The position numbers and the translations under genes were made by a program. DNA of 49,100 nt, taken from positions 1 through 49,100 of the IMG/VR virus record IMGVR_UViG_3300047552_000197; one strand, written 5' to 3'. This document shows positions 14,672-22,600 of the stretch, in pieces; position 1 is the stretch's first letter, and every line of letters begins with the position of its first letter. The stretch is from a virus. The notes beneath the pieces were generated by a model. It was given only the letters and a program-made list of their open reading frames with translations, did no database searches and was not told the origin of the DNA.

Positions 14672-14948
14672 GAAGCATAAGTACCTAGTAGACTTTGATA
14701 TGGTAGGACCTAACAAAACTATTTATATTGAGACTAAGGGGTACTTATCTCCTAGAGATAGACGTAAGATGGAGTTAGTTAAGTTAAGCAATCCAGATAA
14801 GGACATACGATTCGTATTTCAAAATGCTAATAACAAATTAAACAAACGGAGTAAGACTACTTATGGAGAATGGGCTACTAAAAAAGGGTTCAAATGGGCA
14901 CACAAGCAAGTACCACAAGAGTGGATAGAGGAATTACAGAATGAGTAG
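14544..14948 (+). CDS. T7 gp3-like endonuclease I (Holliday junction resolvase), 134 aa
   Basis: The T7 gp3 layout is clear: Glu13 in SQFEQDI, Asp50 in YLVDFDM, Glu63-x-Lys65 in YIETKGYLS, then DRRKM, DIRFVFQNANNKL and SKTTYGEWATKKGFKWAHK. The length is close to T7 gp3 (149 aa). The enzyme resolves branched DNA before packaging and helps degrade host DNA. ATG 14544 is the only nearby in-frame start, and it lies 128 nt inside the nucleotidyltransferase gene. Confidence 0.92.
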   Translation: MGTHNITTRSQFEQDILQQLTASLQLIGLNYEATTLLYTVPSKKHKYLVDFDMVGPNKTIYIETKGYLSPRDRRKMELVKLSNPDKDIRFVFQNANNKLNKRSKTTYGEWATKKGFKWAHKQVPQEWIEELQNE

Positions 14949-15735
14949 AGTACACCTTATTATACCAGATAGCCATAGCAACCCTAACCACAACAATGAT
15001 AGGTTTGACTTACTCGGGAAGTTTATATTAGACTTAAAGCCAGATGTCATAATTAACATAGGAGATGGTGCTGATATGGCATCCCTTTGTAGTTATGACT
15101 ATGGGAAGAAATCATTTGAAGGGAGACGATATAAGAATGACATTGCAGCTAGTATCGACGCGAACAAAAGAACGCATAGATATGTACAGGAGTACAATAA
15201 AAATAGACGAATTAATAAAAAGGCTCAATACAAACCCCAATGGCACTACTGTATCGGGAATCACGAACACCGAATTAGTAAAGTCTCTGACTCTCAGCCT
15301 AACTTGGATGGAGTCATTAGTATACATGACCTCAAGTTAGAATCATTTGGGTGGAAGGTTCATGACTTCCTTACTCCTATCACTATAGATGGAGTAACCT
15401 ACAGCCATTACTTCTCTAGTGGTGTAATGGGTAGACCTATAGGGGGAGAGCACCCAGCTCATGCTCTTATTACGAAGAAGCTTACCTCCTGTGTTATGGG
15501 CCATACCCATACTAGAGACTTCTGTGAGAGAACTAATGCTACAGGGAAGAGATTACAATCTCTCGTAGTGGGATGTTTCTTAGATGAAGACCAACATGAA
15601 GCTTATGCAGGAGAAGCTAACAAGTTATGGTGGAGAGGGTTAGTAGTTCTTCATGATGTACATGATGGGCAGTTTGAACCTGAATGGATTAGTATAAAGA
15701 TGTTAAAAGAGAGATATAAAGATGACAGAAGTTAA
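14941..15735 (+). CDS. Metallophosphoesterase, 264 aa
   Basis: Metal-binding motifs are IIPDSHSNPN (residues 8-17), INIGDGADM, CIGNHEHRI, an HY segment and MGHTHTRDF. This is the larger phage calcineurin-like type, distinct from the 194-aa enzyme at 7943. The substrate is unknown; nuclease or nucleotide phosphatase activity is possible. It overlaps the endonuclease I gene by 8 nt and the next gene by 14 nt. Confidence 0.88.
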   Translation: MSRVHLIIPDSHSNPNHNNDRFDLLGKFILDLKPDVIINIGDGADMASLCSYDYGKKSFEGRRYKNDIAASIDANKRTHRYVQEYNKNRRINKKAQYKPQWHYCIGNHEHRISKVSDSQPNLDGVISIHDLKLESFGWKVHDFLTPITIDGVTYSHYFSSGVMGRPIGGEHPAHALITKKLTSCVMGHTHTRDFCERTNATGKRLQSLVVGCFLDEDQHEAYAGEANKLWWRGLVVLHDVHDGQFEPEWISIKMLKERYKDDRS

Positions 15736-16000
15736 TATACAGAACATACTTGCTGAACGAGGCAGGACACATGGTAGCTTTGATAACCAAGCTCGTATGG
15801 CTCAATTATTAAAACGAACACTACGAGATACATACGTTACAGGGGGGGTTAAAATACCTCGTACCTTTGTCCAAGAAGATGCATTAGATATGATATGCCA
15901 TAAGCTAGCTCGTATCGTATGTGGTAACGCTAACGTAAAAGATCATTGGGTAGATATAGCAGGATATGCTACCTTAATTGCTAACACATTAAAGGAGTAA
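15722..16000 (+). CDS. DUF6378-like phage protein, 92 aa
   Basis: The pattern ERGRTHGSFDNQARMAQ...QEDALDMICHKLARIVCGN...DHWVDIAGYATL matches a small conserved phage protein family that I recall as DUF6378. It is helical and often sits among nucleotide-metabolism genes. No activity is established to my knowledge. Here it precedes the MazG-like gene by 3 nt. Confidence 0.75.
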   Translation: MTEVNIQNILAERGRTHGSFDNQARMAQLLKRTLRDTYVTGGVKIPRTFVQEDALDMICHKLARIVCGNANVKDHWVDIAGYATLIANTLKE

Positions 16001-16003
16001 CAC

Positions 16004-16465
16004 ATGACAGAAGGAAGTATTATAGCAGGAGTAGGAGTCAGTGCTACTGATGTGATTGGGAATATGTTGAATGAAGCATCACGAGATATTCAACGTAGTA
16101 ATGCTGATAAGGGATTCTATGATGACTACCAAGCATTAGTAAATTTTATTAGTTCAGAGATAGAGAAGGGGGAGTTGGCACAACCTATAGGTAAACGATA
16201 CCTTGATATCCTAAAGGAAATGTTTATTTCTAGTAAGATTGCCCTTATCCATAGTGAACTAAGTGAAGCATTAGAAGCAGTACGAGCTGGTATTGAGAAC
16301 GATGATAAGATTCCTGAGTACAGTGGGTATGAAGCTGAGATGGCAGATACCTTCATTAGAGTAGCAGATCTAGCTGGATTCTCTCGTATTAATTTAGGAG
16401 GTGCCTTTCAAGCTAAGTTAGCTAAGAATAAAACTCGGGAGTATAAACATGGGAAACGCTTCTAA
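16004..16465 (+). CDS. MazG-like nucleotide pyrophosphohydrolase, 153 aa
   Basis: AAAGGAG precedes ATG 16004. The helical core shows KIALIHSELSEALEAVR (the ExxE metal-binding helix), then EAEMADTFIRVADLAG (the second ExxxD helix), and a basic tail, REYKHGKRF. That is the all-alpha NTP pyrophosphohydrolase layout, cleaving (d)NTPs to (d)NMP and PPi. It overlaps ThyX by 17 nt, so a role in supplying or cleaning dNTP pools near dTMP synthesis is likely. Confidence 0.82.
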   Translation: MTEGSIIAGVGVSATDVIGNMLNEASRDIQRSNADKGFYDDYQALVNFISSEIEKGELAQPIGKRYLDILKEMFISSKIALIHSELSEALEAVRAGIENDDKIPEYSGYEAEMADTFIRVADLAGFSRINLGGAFQAKLAKNKTREYKHGKRF

Positions 16466-17420
16466 GATGAACTCAATGCACCTACATAATATTAGTAAGA
16501 TACCTAACACCATTTGTGATTCCCTAGTAGTAGCTGCTGCTAGGGTATCCTTCCAACAGGATGCTAAACAGTTTGATCCAGAGAGAGATGCTAAACTAAT
16601 TAACTATCTTGTATCTCACGACCATTGGAGTCCATTAGCCCACCCTCATGGTGCTTTTATAATGGGCACTCCTCTTGATGAAAAGCTTCTTAAGAGCCTC
16701 ATAGAGGAGCCTATTGCAGGGCTCAGGTGGGGTAGTAGCCCGATACATGATTACAAGGCTGTAGACTATGTTTCTGGGTCATTATGGGGCCTTCTACGAT
16801 TGGGTAATAGGCTGGGTAGTACCTCTTTAATTGATTTACTTGGAACACTAGCTCCTTTAAGTGTTAAAGCGTTCCTAGATACACATCGTGCTATCTACCC
16901 CACACATGGAGTTAAACGTAATTGGGTACAGGTAATTCCTAGGGAGGAAGATAAGGTAACTACCCTACGAATAGAAGCTCCTCTTGCTATCGCCAGACAG
17001 TTATGGAAGCATCAACAAGGACTAGAGTTCTCAGAACAGCTACCTTGGAATGAAGCTAGTGGTAGATACATTGATATGTCTAAGAATGGGTACTTTATTC
17101 CTCCATCTTTCCATGCTCAAGCAGAGAATAAGAAGCAAGGGGTAGAGCCTGAGATGTTAGTACAAGAACATCCCATGAATGATTTAACCTTCGAGGAGAT
17201 AGTTAAGCTAGTAGATGAATGGTATAAGAACAATTCACACATTGGTAACGAAGAACGTAGACTACTACTACCTGCTTGTACTATGACCTCTTGGTATTGG
17301 ACAGCACGAGAACGAGACTGGAACCGAGTATTAAAGCTACGATTAGACCCTCATGCTCAGCTTCTAACTCAAGACGTAGCTAAAGAGATTGAACGTATAT
17401 TAGAAAGTGAGTATGAATGA
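16449..17420 (+). CDS. thyX: Flavin-dependent thymidylate synthase, 323 aa, atypical signature
   Basis: ATG 16449 follows GGGAG. Family features are AAARVSF (residues 29-35), SHDHWSPLAHPHGAF and a ThyX-type signature reading KHQ (187-189)...N201-E-A-S204-G-R206-Y. In the usual RHRxxSxNExSxR motif His and Asn are six residues apart; here they are 13 apart, implying a 7-residue insertion, and the outer Arg residues are replaced by Lys and Gln. ThyX converts dUMP to dTMP using FAD, NADPH and methylene-tetrahydrofolate. Confidence 0.9.
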   Translation: MGNASKMNSMHLHNISKIPNTICDSLVVAAARVSFQQDAKQFDPERDAKLINYLVSHDHWSPLAHPHGAFIMGTPLDEKLLKSLIEEPIAGLRWGSSPIHDYKAVDYVSGSLWGLLRLGNRLGSTSLIDLLGTLAPLSVKAFLDTHRAIYPTHGVKRNWVQVIPREEDKVTTLRIEAPLAIARQLWKHQQGLEFSEQLPWNEASGRYIDMSKNGYFIPPSFHAQAENKKQGVEPEMLVQEHPMNDLTFEEIVKLVDEWYKNNSHIGNEERRLLLPACTMTSWYWTARERDWNRVLKLRLDPHAQLLTQDVAKEIERILESEYE

Positions 17421-17671
17421 GTAATGATAACGAAGGACCTAATGTGATACCACTTCTATTCACAGATACGGAGGGTATGACTCCTGCTATGTTGTACCAA
17501 GACTTAGGTCAAAAGCTAGAAGGGTCTAAAGCTTTACTTGTAGTATTAATTACAGAGGATGAAGGAGAAGATGTAGTAAGTATGGGGCATAGTTCCTTCC
17601 CTAAGTTAAAATTATTAGGGTCTTTAGATCTAGCAAAGAACATGCTTATTAGTTCATTTGAGGATATGTAA
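17417..17671 (+). CDS. Hypothetical protein, 84 aa
   Basis: The start overlaps the ThyX stop (ATGA). The product begins MSNDNEGPNVIPLLFTDTEG, with a hydrophobic beta stretch (SKALLVVLITED) and a GHSSFPKLKLLGSL segment. No family recognised. The stop lies just before the thioredoxin start. Confidence 0.7.
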   Translation: MSNDNEGPNVIPLLFTDTEGMTPAMLYQDLGQKLEGSKALLVVLITEDEGEDVVSMGHSSFPKLKLLGSLDLAKNMLISSFEDM

Positions 17672-17672
17672 T

Positions 17673-17972
17673 ATGGAGCTAGGACCTAATGATAACTTTT
17701 CTACTATTATATCCTCCAGTAATGCTACGCTTGTTATATTTACAGCTCCTTGGTGTGGACCTTGTAAGCAGCTTAAAGAATCCCTTAAGGATAGACGAGT
17801 AGATATACCACTACTATTCGTAGATGTACAAGACTACCCAATCTTATCTGCTACATATAAGATACGAACAGTCCCCCACGTATGTATTATCAATAATGAG
17901 GGAGTAGTAGTTAAAACATTTAAAGCATCTACAGCTATTGCTGATTTAAAATTCTTAGGATTAATTCATTAA
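17673..17972 (+). CDS. Thioredoxin-like protein, 99 aa
   Basis: I chose ATG 17673, with GAGG at 17660-17663, over a TTG at 17658. The fold signature is APWCGPCKQL (Cys28, Cys31) with the cis-Pro loop RTVPHV. Length fits a minimal thioredoxin. The obvious partner is the phage ribonucleotide reductase, whose C-terminal CVSC needs reduction each cycle. T7 recruits host thioredoxin as polymerase processivity factor, but nothing here shows that role. Confidence 0.9.
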   Translation: MELGPNDNFSTIISSSNATLVIFTAPWCGPCKQLKESLKDRRVDIPLLFVDVQDYPILSATYKIRTVPHVCIINNEGVVVKTFKASTAIADLKFLGLIH

Positions 17973-17986
17973 AAGGAGATAGGGAT

Positions 17987-18226
17987 ATGGCGTTAAGTAA
18001 ATTTGAGAATGAGATATTAGCAATGGGATTATACCTTGAAAGAGCTTATGATTATAATATCTATGGTGAGTTACGAGATGTTGTATCCCTTCACCTACAA
18101 AAAGAAGGGGTAAGCGTCAATGACTTACCCCTCTCTAAAAATATTGATTTGAATATCCGTAGTAAGAAACACCGAGACCAATACATAGCCCAAGCGTTAG
18201 GCTTAGCTACTCGTATTGCCTCTTAA
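17987..18226 (+). CDS. Hypothetical protein, 79 aa
   Basis: AAAAGGAGATAGGGAT precedes ATG 17987, one of the strongest ribosome binding sites in the block. The product is helical, starting MALSKFENEILAMGLYLERA. No motif. It is the last plus-strand gene; its stop lies 4 nt from the stop of the converging o-spanin gene. Confidence 0.7.
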   Translation: MALSKFENEILAMGLYLERAYDYNIYGELRDVVSLHLQKEGVSVNDLPLSKNIDLNIRSKKHRDQYIAQALGLATRIAS

Positions 18227-18230
18227 GGAT

Positions 18231-18485
18231 TCATTCTTCGTAACCTTGTTTAATAATTGCCAGTTGACCTTGTTGGTTTGATATTTGGATTAACCATTTA
18301 TCGAACTCTTGGTTAGCTGGCATTTTGTTTATAAAGTCTCCAGTACCAACAGACATCTTAATCCTATCTGGTATCTGTCCTACTGGTACACATTCTTCCT
18401 GTACTACAACAGGCTTAGGATTGCATCCGCTTAACAGCATCAGCCCTAGAGGTAGCACCGTTAAGAGCCTCTTTAAGTTGAGCAT
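18231..18485 (-). CDS. o-spanin-like outer-membrane lipoprotein, 84 aa
   Basis: ATG at 18485 is chosen because AAGGAG lies upstream with good spacing; a TTG two codons earlier lacks it. The signal peptide MLNLKRLLTVLPLGLMLLSGC ends in the lipobox LLSGC (Cys21). The mature part is periplasmic. It starts inside the i-spanin gene in another frame (71 nt shared), the classic Rz/Rz1 arrangement. Partner spanins fuse inner and outer membranes in the last step of lysis of Gram-negative hosts. Confidence 0.8.
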   Translation of the reverse strand: MLNLKRLLTVLPLGLMLLSGCNPKPVVVQEECVPVGQIPDRIKMSVGTGDFINKMPANQEFDKWLIQISNQQGQLAIIKQGYEE

Positions 18486-18633
18486 CCTCAATCTCCTTTT
18501 GCTTTGACATTAGTCGTATGGCTTTATCATTCATGCTCTTTGTAGCCATATTCTTGCCCATCATGTAGGCATCATATAATATTCCCCCCACAATAATTAC
18601 TATAAAGATACCTAAGGCTATATACATATCCAT
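18415..18633 (-). CDS. i-spanin-like protein, 72 aa
   Basis: An N-terminal membrane helix (ALGIFIVIIVGGILYDAY) is followed by a charged, coiled-coil-like periplasmic part (KQKEIEDAQLKEALNG). This is the layout of an Rz-type inner-membrane spanin, though short. The overlapping lipoprotein gene supports the call. The ribosome binding site is weak, so start at Met1 or Met3 is open. Confidence 0.75.
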   Translation of the reverse strand: MDMYIALGIFIVIIVGGILYDAYMMGKNMATKSMNDKAIRLMSKQKEIEDAQLKEALNGATSRADAVKRMQS

Positions 18634-18637
18634 ATAG

Positions 18638-18805
18638 TTACTTCTTCGTAACCTTAAGGTTTACAGCAAGTAGGTGTATTACTTTACCTAGCTTTGTATC
18701 TGTAGGTACAAGGTTAGCTACTACACTGGCTACAGTAATCACACCAGTAACTACTGCTGCAATACCCTCTCCACTCCCAAGGGAGTAACATACTTCATTA
18801 ATCAT
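18638..18805 (-). CDS. Small membrane protein in the lysis cassette, 55 aa (possible holin)
   Basis: ATG at 18805 follows AAGGAAC on the minus strand and lies next to the stop of the AdoMet decarboxylase-like gene. The product begins MINEVCYSLGSGEGIAAVVT and has one hydrophobic helix (GIAAVVTGVITVASVVANLV), then a basic tail, LKVTKK. Position between endolysin and spanins suits a holin or holin modulator; a competing holin candidate is the 70-aa gene at 42672. Confidence 0.6.
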   Translation of the reverse strand: MINEVCYSLGSGEGIAAVVTGVITVASVVANLVPTDTKLGKVIHLLAVNLKVTKK

Positions 18806-18808
18806 AAT

Positions 18809-19192
18809 CTATAAGTTCCTTTCATCAGTCTTATCTTCTGTTATACGGAAGGTATACTCTGGACCTTCAAACCAGTCTTGTAATACTTTAGTAGAGATGG
18901 AGGTGTCAAAGTCCTTACAAGTAAATACATCTAGTACTACACTAGGCTCTCCTTCAAAACTATCAAGGAAGTGTACTCCTATATTACTTGTTTGAATAAT
19001 GACAAACCCAGTGACTCCCCGCTTATCCTCATCATCTGTATCACAATAGATAGCCATTGGGGGCATCATAGCCTTCATGTCTATTGCCTCTACTAAACAA
19101 GAGATAAACTCCTTTACATACGAGGTATCCTTAACTTTATAAGGATCTAATCCTCTTGCACTTATTCTTTGGTGAATCCCCCAAATAGCCAT
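18809..19192 (-). CDS. S-adenosylmethionine decarboxylase-like protein (SpeD-like), 127 aa
   Basis: The segment IIQTSNIGVHF...VVLDVFTCKDFD matches the core of prokaryotic and phage AdoMet decarboxylases. Ser69 is at the self-cleavage position that would yield the pyruvoyl cofactor, and His74 and Cys92 are at the catalytic His and Cys positions. The usual Glu-Ser-His around the cleavage site is Thr-Ser-Asn here. Length is typical. If active it would make decarboxylated AdoMet for spermidine synthesis, perhaps for DNA charge neutralisation in the head. If inactive, it may bind AdoMet for another purpose. Its location in the lysis block is unexplained. Confidence 0.7.
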   Translation of the reverse strand: MAIWGIHQRISARGLDPYKVKDTSYVKEFISCLVEAIDMKAMMPPMAIYCDTDDEDKRGVTGFVIIQTSNIGVHFLDSFEGEPSVVLDVFTCKDFDTSISTKVLQDWFEGPEYTFRITEDKTDERNL

Positions 19193-19194
19193 AT

Positions 19195-19668
19195 CTAATA
19201 TTCTCCGTAAGCTTTTCTACTTAATTCAAAATGAACTAAGTCATGTAATGTTCCTTTATATAATTTATGTAGCTCTTCTCCACTAAGAGATGTGGATAGA
19301 AGGTCTATATTCCAATTACCACCCCATATGATATGTACGTTATGAGCCTTAGCAGCCTTAATCATAGCATCGCATATCTTGTAGTAGTATTTATTCTCCC
19401 AAGTAATCCTACCATTTACTATTGCGTATAGATCACAGGCATAGGCTTTACCATTAGCAGGGTTAATAAGATGTCTACTCTTAAGAGTCCTAGTCTTACC
19501 TGTAGCGAATAGCAGAGTTTGTCTAGTCTTAGTACGAGCAACTTCCCCTACCTTGAAGTCAACTTCTGTAAGGGTGATAGCGGTATCTATAACACTTTGA
19601 AGTAGGGGGTGAGCTTCTGCCCACTTAGCCCTACTTTCTTTACTGAGATTGAACTTGGCGTTTGTCAT
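19195..19668 (-). CDS. Endolysin, M15-type (VanY/L-alanyl-D-glutamate) peptidase, 157 aa
   Basis: The zinc peptidase motifs are SRHL (His66), ACDLYAI (Asp79), WGGNW and DLVHFEL (His146), with an EVARTKTRQ region upstream. This matches the small T5-type endolysins that cut the peptide crosslinks of peptidoglycan. There is no signal peptide, so release depends on a holin. Its start lies 29 nt inside the end of the large internal virion protein gene. Confidence 0.9.
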   Translation of the reverse strand: MTNAKFNLSKESRAKWAEAHPLLQSVIDTAITLTEVDFKVGEVARTKTRQTLLFATGKTRTLKSRHLINPANGKAYACDLYAIVNGRITWENKYYYKICDAMIKAAKAHNVHIIWGGNWNIDLLSTSLSGEELHKLYKGTLHDLVHFELSRKAYGEY

Positions 19669-22600
19669 AAGCTATCTTCGCCCCCTTCGCATGTTCCTTT
19701 AGTTTAACATTGATAGCTTGTACGATCAAGCGATAAGACTCTTCTACTGAGTTCTCCCCATTCTTCCCAAAGTAAGCTTGGTTAATTGGGCTCTTAAATA
19801 CCTTAGCATCTAGTACCATATTAACTGGGATATGAGGGTTATCAGACTTAAGAACACTAAGGAAGTCTTGAGCTCCTGATACACCTAGGTAATGGTATAA
19901 GTATAGAGCTTCTTTAGATGGATTCTCTTTGAATCTATTCTTGTAGTCTGCTGTCCAATCTTGGATATTAGCAGCAACCATAATGGCTTGAGCAGTAGGG
20001 TCATTGATATCATCCTTTGTAATACCATATTCCTTACCATGTCGTTTGACTCCATCTTCCCAAGTACCCTTCATGAATTGGAATACTCCAGTAGCTCCTT
20101 CATCTTTGTAGATGTTCTTACCTTCACCAAAGGTAGATTCTATCCCCATCATCATAGTAAGAAGATCAGGACTAACTCCAGTTAATCTACTAGCTGTGAG
20201 GACACTCCCTCGTAACTTATAATCAGGGATATCCAATACAGCAGTAAGAGCTTTAAAGGAGGTAGCCAAATCCTCGGCGGGAGCAGAGTATACAAAAGGA
20301 GTACCTTTAATATCTAATATCTGTTCCTCTTGTAGTACAGGACTAGTCTTAGTCTTAGCAGAAGGAGGGATAGTAGCTTTCTTAGTACTTGTAGAGTTCT
20401 TCATAAGGAAGTCTACTACATCAGATGCATACGGATGAGCATCTCTCAGAGCCATAGCATCTAATTTATCTGCTACTTGTGGGAAAGAAGCGTAGATTCC
20501 TTCTACTGCTTCCTCTTTAAGGAAGTATATCTGAGAACGTAGTTGGTCGATAGTGTTACGCTTCTCATCAGGAGTAACTACACCAGGTACCTTACCATTC
20601 TGTACTAAGGATATCTGGTCGTATAAGGTCTTAATAGTATCTTTGTATGGAGTAAGATAAGTATTTAGAGACAACCCCACACTACGATTATCCCTATTAA
20701 CACCATACTGAGTTGCTTCAAGTTTACCTTCACTTAATAGTTCCTTATCTGAATACTCATCTTGTGTAGCTAACGTACCCACATGGGACATTACAGAGAA
20801 GAGTCTAGCATTATGTACCTGATTAGGCATGAGGTCATTCTGGTCAAAGAATGATTTAATAGAGCTGTATTGTTTCCACTTAGTAGCAGGAGCTTCAGGA
20901 ATTAATCCTTGCTTCTCTACCCAAGCTTCTATACCAGAGCTTAATAGGTTACCAATAGGAGACATCTCCATTAATAATTCAGCTCTAGCTGGGGATATTT
21001 CTAGCCCATAAGTATTAGATAGATATGATGCTGCTTGAACATACATAGGGTTAGTATTATACCCTACTTGTCTAGACTCTTTAGGTTCATCAACTAAGTC
21101 TGGCTTTACAATCACTCTACCAAAAGCATCTTCATTAGAGTATCCTGTAACAGCAGCAGCAGTAGAGCCTACCCCTAATCCAAAGGAACTATACTGTGCC
21201 CCTATATTATAAAGATCTCCTATAAGGTGGGAGAATACAGTAGGGCCACTACTACGGATAAGAGCTTGGTATAGCTCTGGGTCTTCTCTACGAAGAGATT
21301 CTCGTAAAGTCTTAGGAGCTTTCTCTAGTACATCCTTGGCAATAGCCCCAGCACCACTTACAATGAAGTTCTTAAAGGCAATAGCATTCTGTCCAATGAA
21401 CCCACCATGAAACAATACTTCATCTGTAAGGTGAGTATTCTGTCTATTCTGGTAATCATAAGAGTTAGCTCTCTCTAATGTCTTACCTGCTCCCGCAGTA
21501 GTTAACTCATACCCAATATACATACTAGCTAGAACACCAGTAGTCTTAAGTACGTGCATAGGTTCTTTAGTGATGAGATTAAGATATACATCCGTACTCT
21601 GAAGTACAGCCTTACTTAATGCAGTCTCTTTGATACCTTGAGCAATCCAGGAGTTTAATAGAGTCCCTCTAGTTGCCATCATAGTAGCTCTGAAGTAATC
21701 TCCAGGACCTTTAGCATTCTTCAGCATGTCAAGTACTATACGCTTATTATGGGCATTAAGTACTCCGTTACCTCCAGCTCTAAAGGCAGCAGAACCTACA
21801 GAAGCTATAGCATAAGCATCTTCAGGATTAAGACCAGCATCTAATAATGACTTAGCTTCAGGACTACGGATAAAAGAATCCCACCCCATCTGGAACTTTT
21901 GTATACGTTCAAAGATAGGTCGTATCAATCGGTGATACCCAGCAGCAGTAGCCTTAGTACTCTGCCCACCACTTAATACATAAGCTTCAAATAGGCTAGA
22001 TTTATCAAAGAGAGCATCCTTCCACGCAATAGACTGATTAAACCCATAAGAGCCTGATTGACGTTCATACTCTTTAGTAGCTTGACTTACTAATTTAGAA
22101 TCAGGGCTTACTACCTCCACAGCAATATCTTTTAAGCTAGTGAGTCGAGAGGTAGAGAATACCCTATCTTTAAAGGAAGCCATGTTAGAAGTATACATAG
22201 TATCTACTAACTCTTTAAGAGCTACCTTCGCAGGTAAAAGGGGGTTTAGTTTAATTAATAAGGATGAGGCAAACTGGTTAACAGCCTTCCACGTATTGAT
22301 AAGGGGATCATCATGTTGACGAGTCATGGCCAGTCCCCGCATAAGGGCGAACATATCCCCATCAAGAGGTGTTAACTCAATCGTGTTACCATTGATATTA
22401 AAGCGTACATTACCAGTTACATTGACTACTTTAGCATGAGTAGCTGGGTCTTTAGCAGCTTGAGGCAATAGATCAAAAGCACTAAAGGAAGTACTACCAC
22501 TCTTTGTATTATTCATAGAGTCGTTAAAAGCCTTCATCACTGCTTCGTAGTCTTGAGCGAAGAAGTATTTAAAGTTACCAGCGTTAACATCTGTTAATAT

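Noticed and set aside
18504-18530. Plus-strand TTGACA within the spanin genes
   Set aside because: No -10 box at proper spacing and no plus-strand gene downstream.
18650-18661. Perfect palindrome AACCTTAAGGTT as a terminator or operator
   Set aside because: It encodes part of the C-terminus of the 55-aa membrane protein; no loop or T-run, and too little context for an operator.
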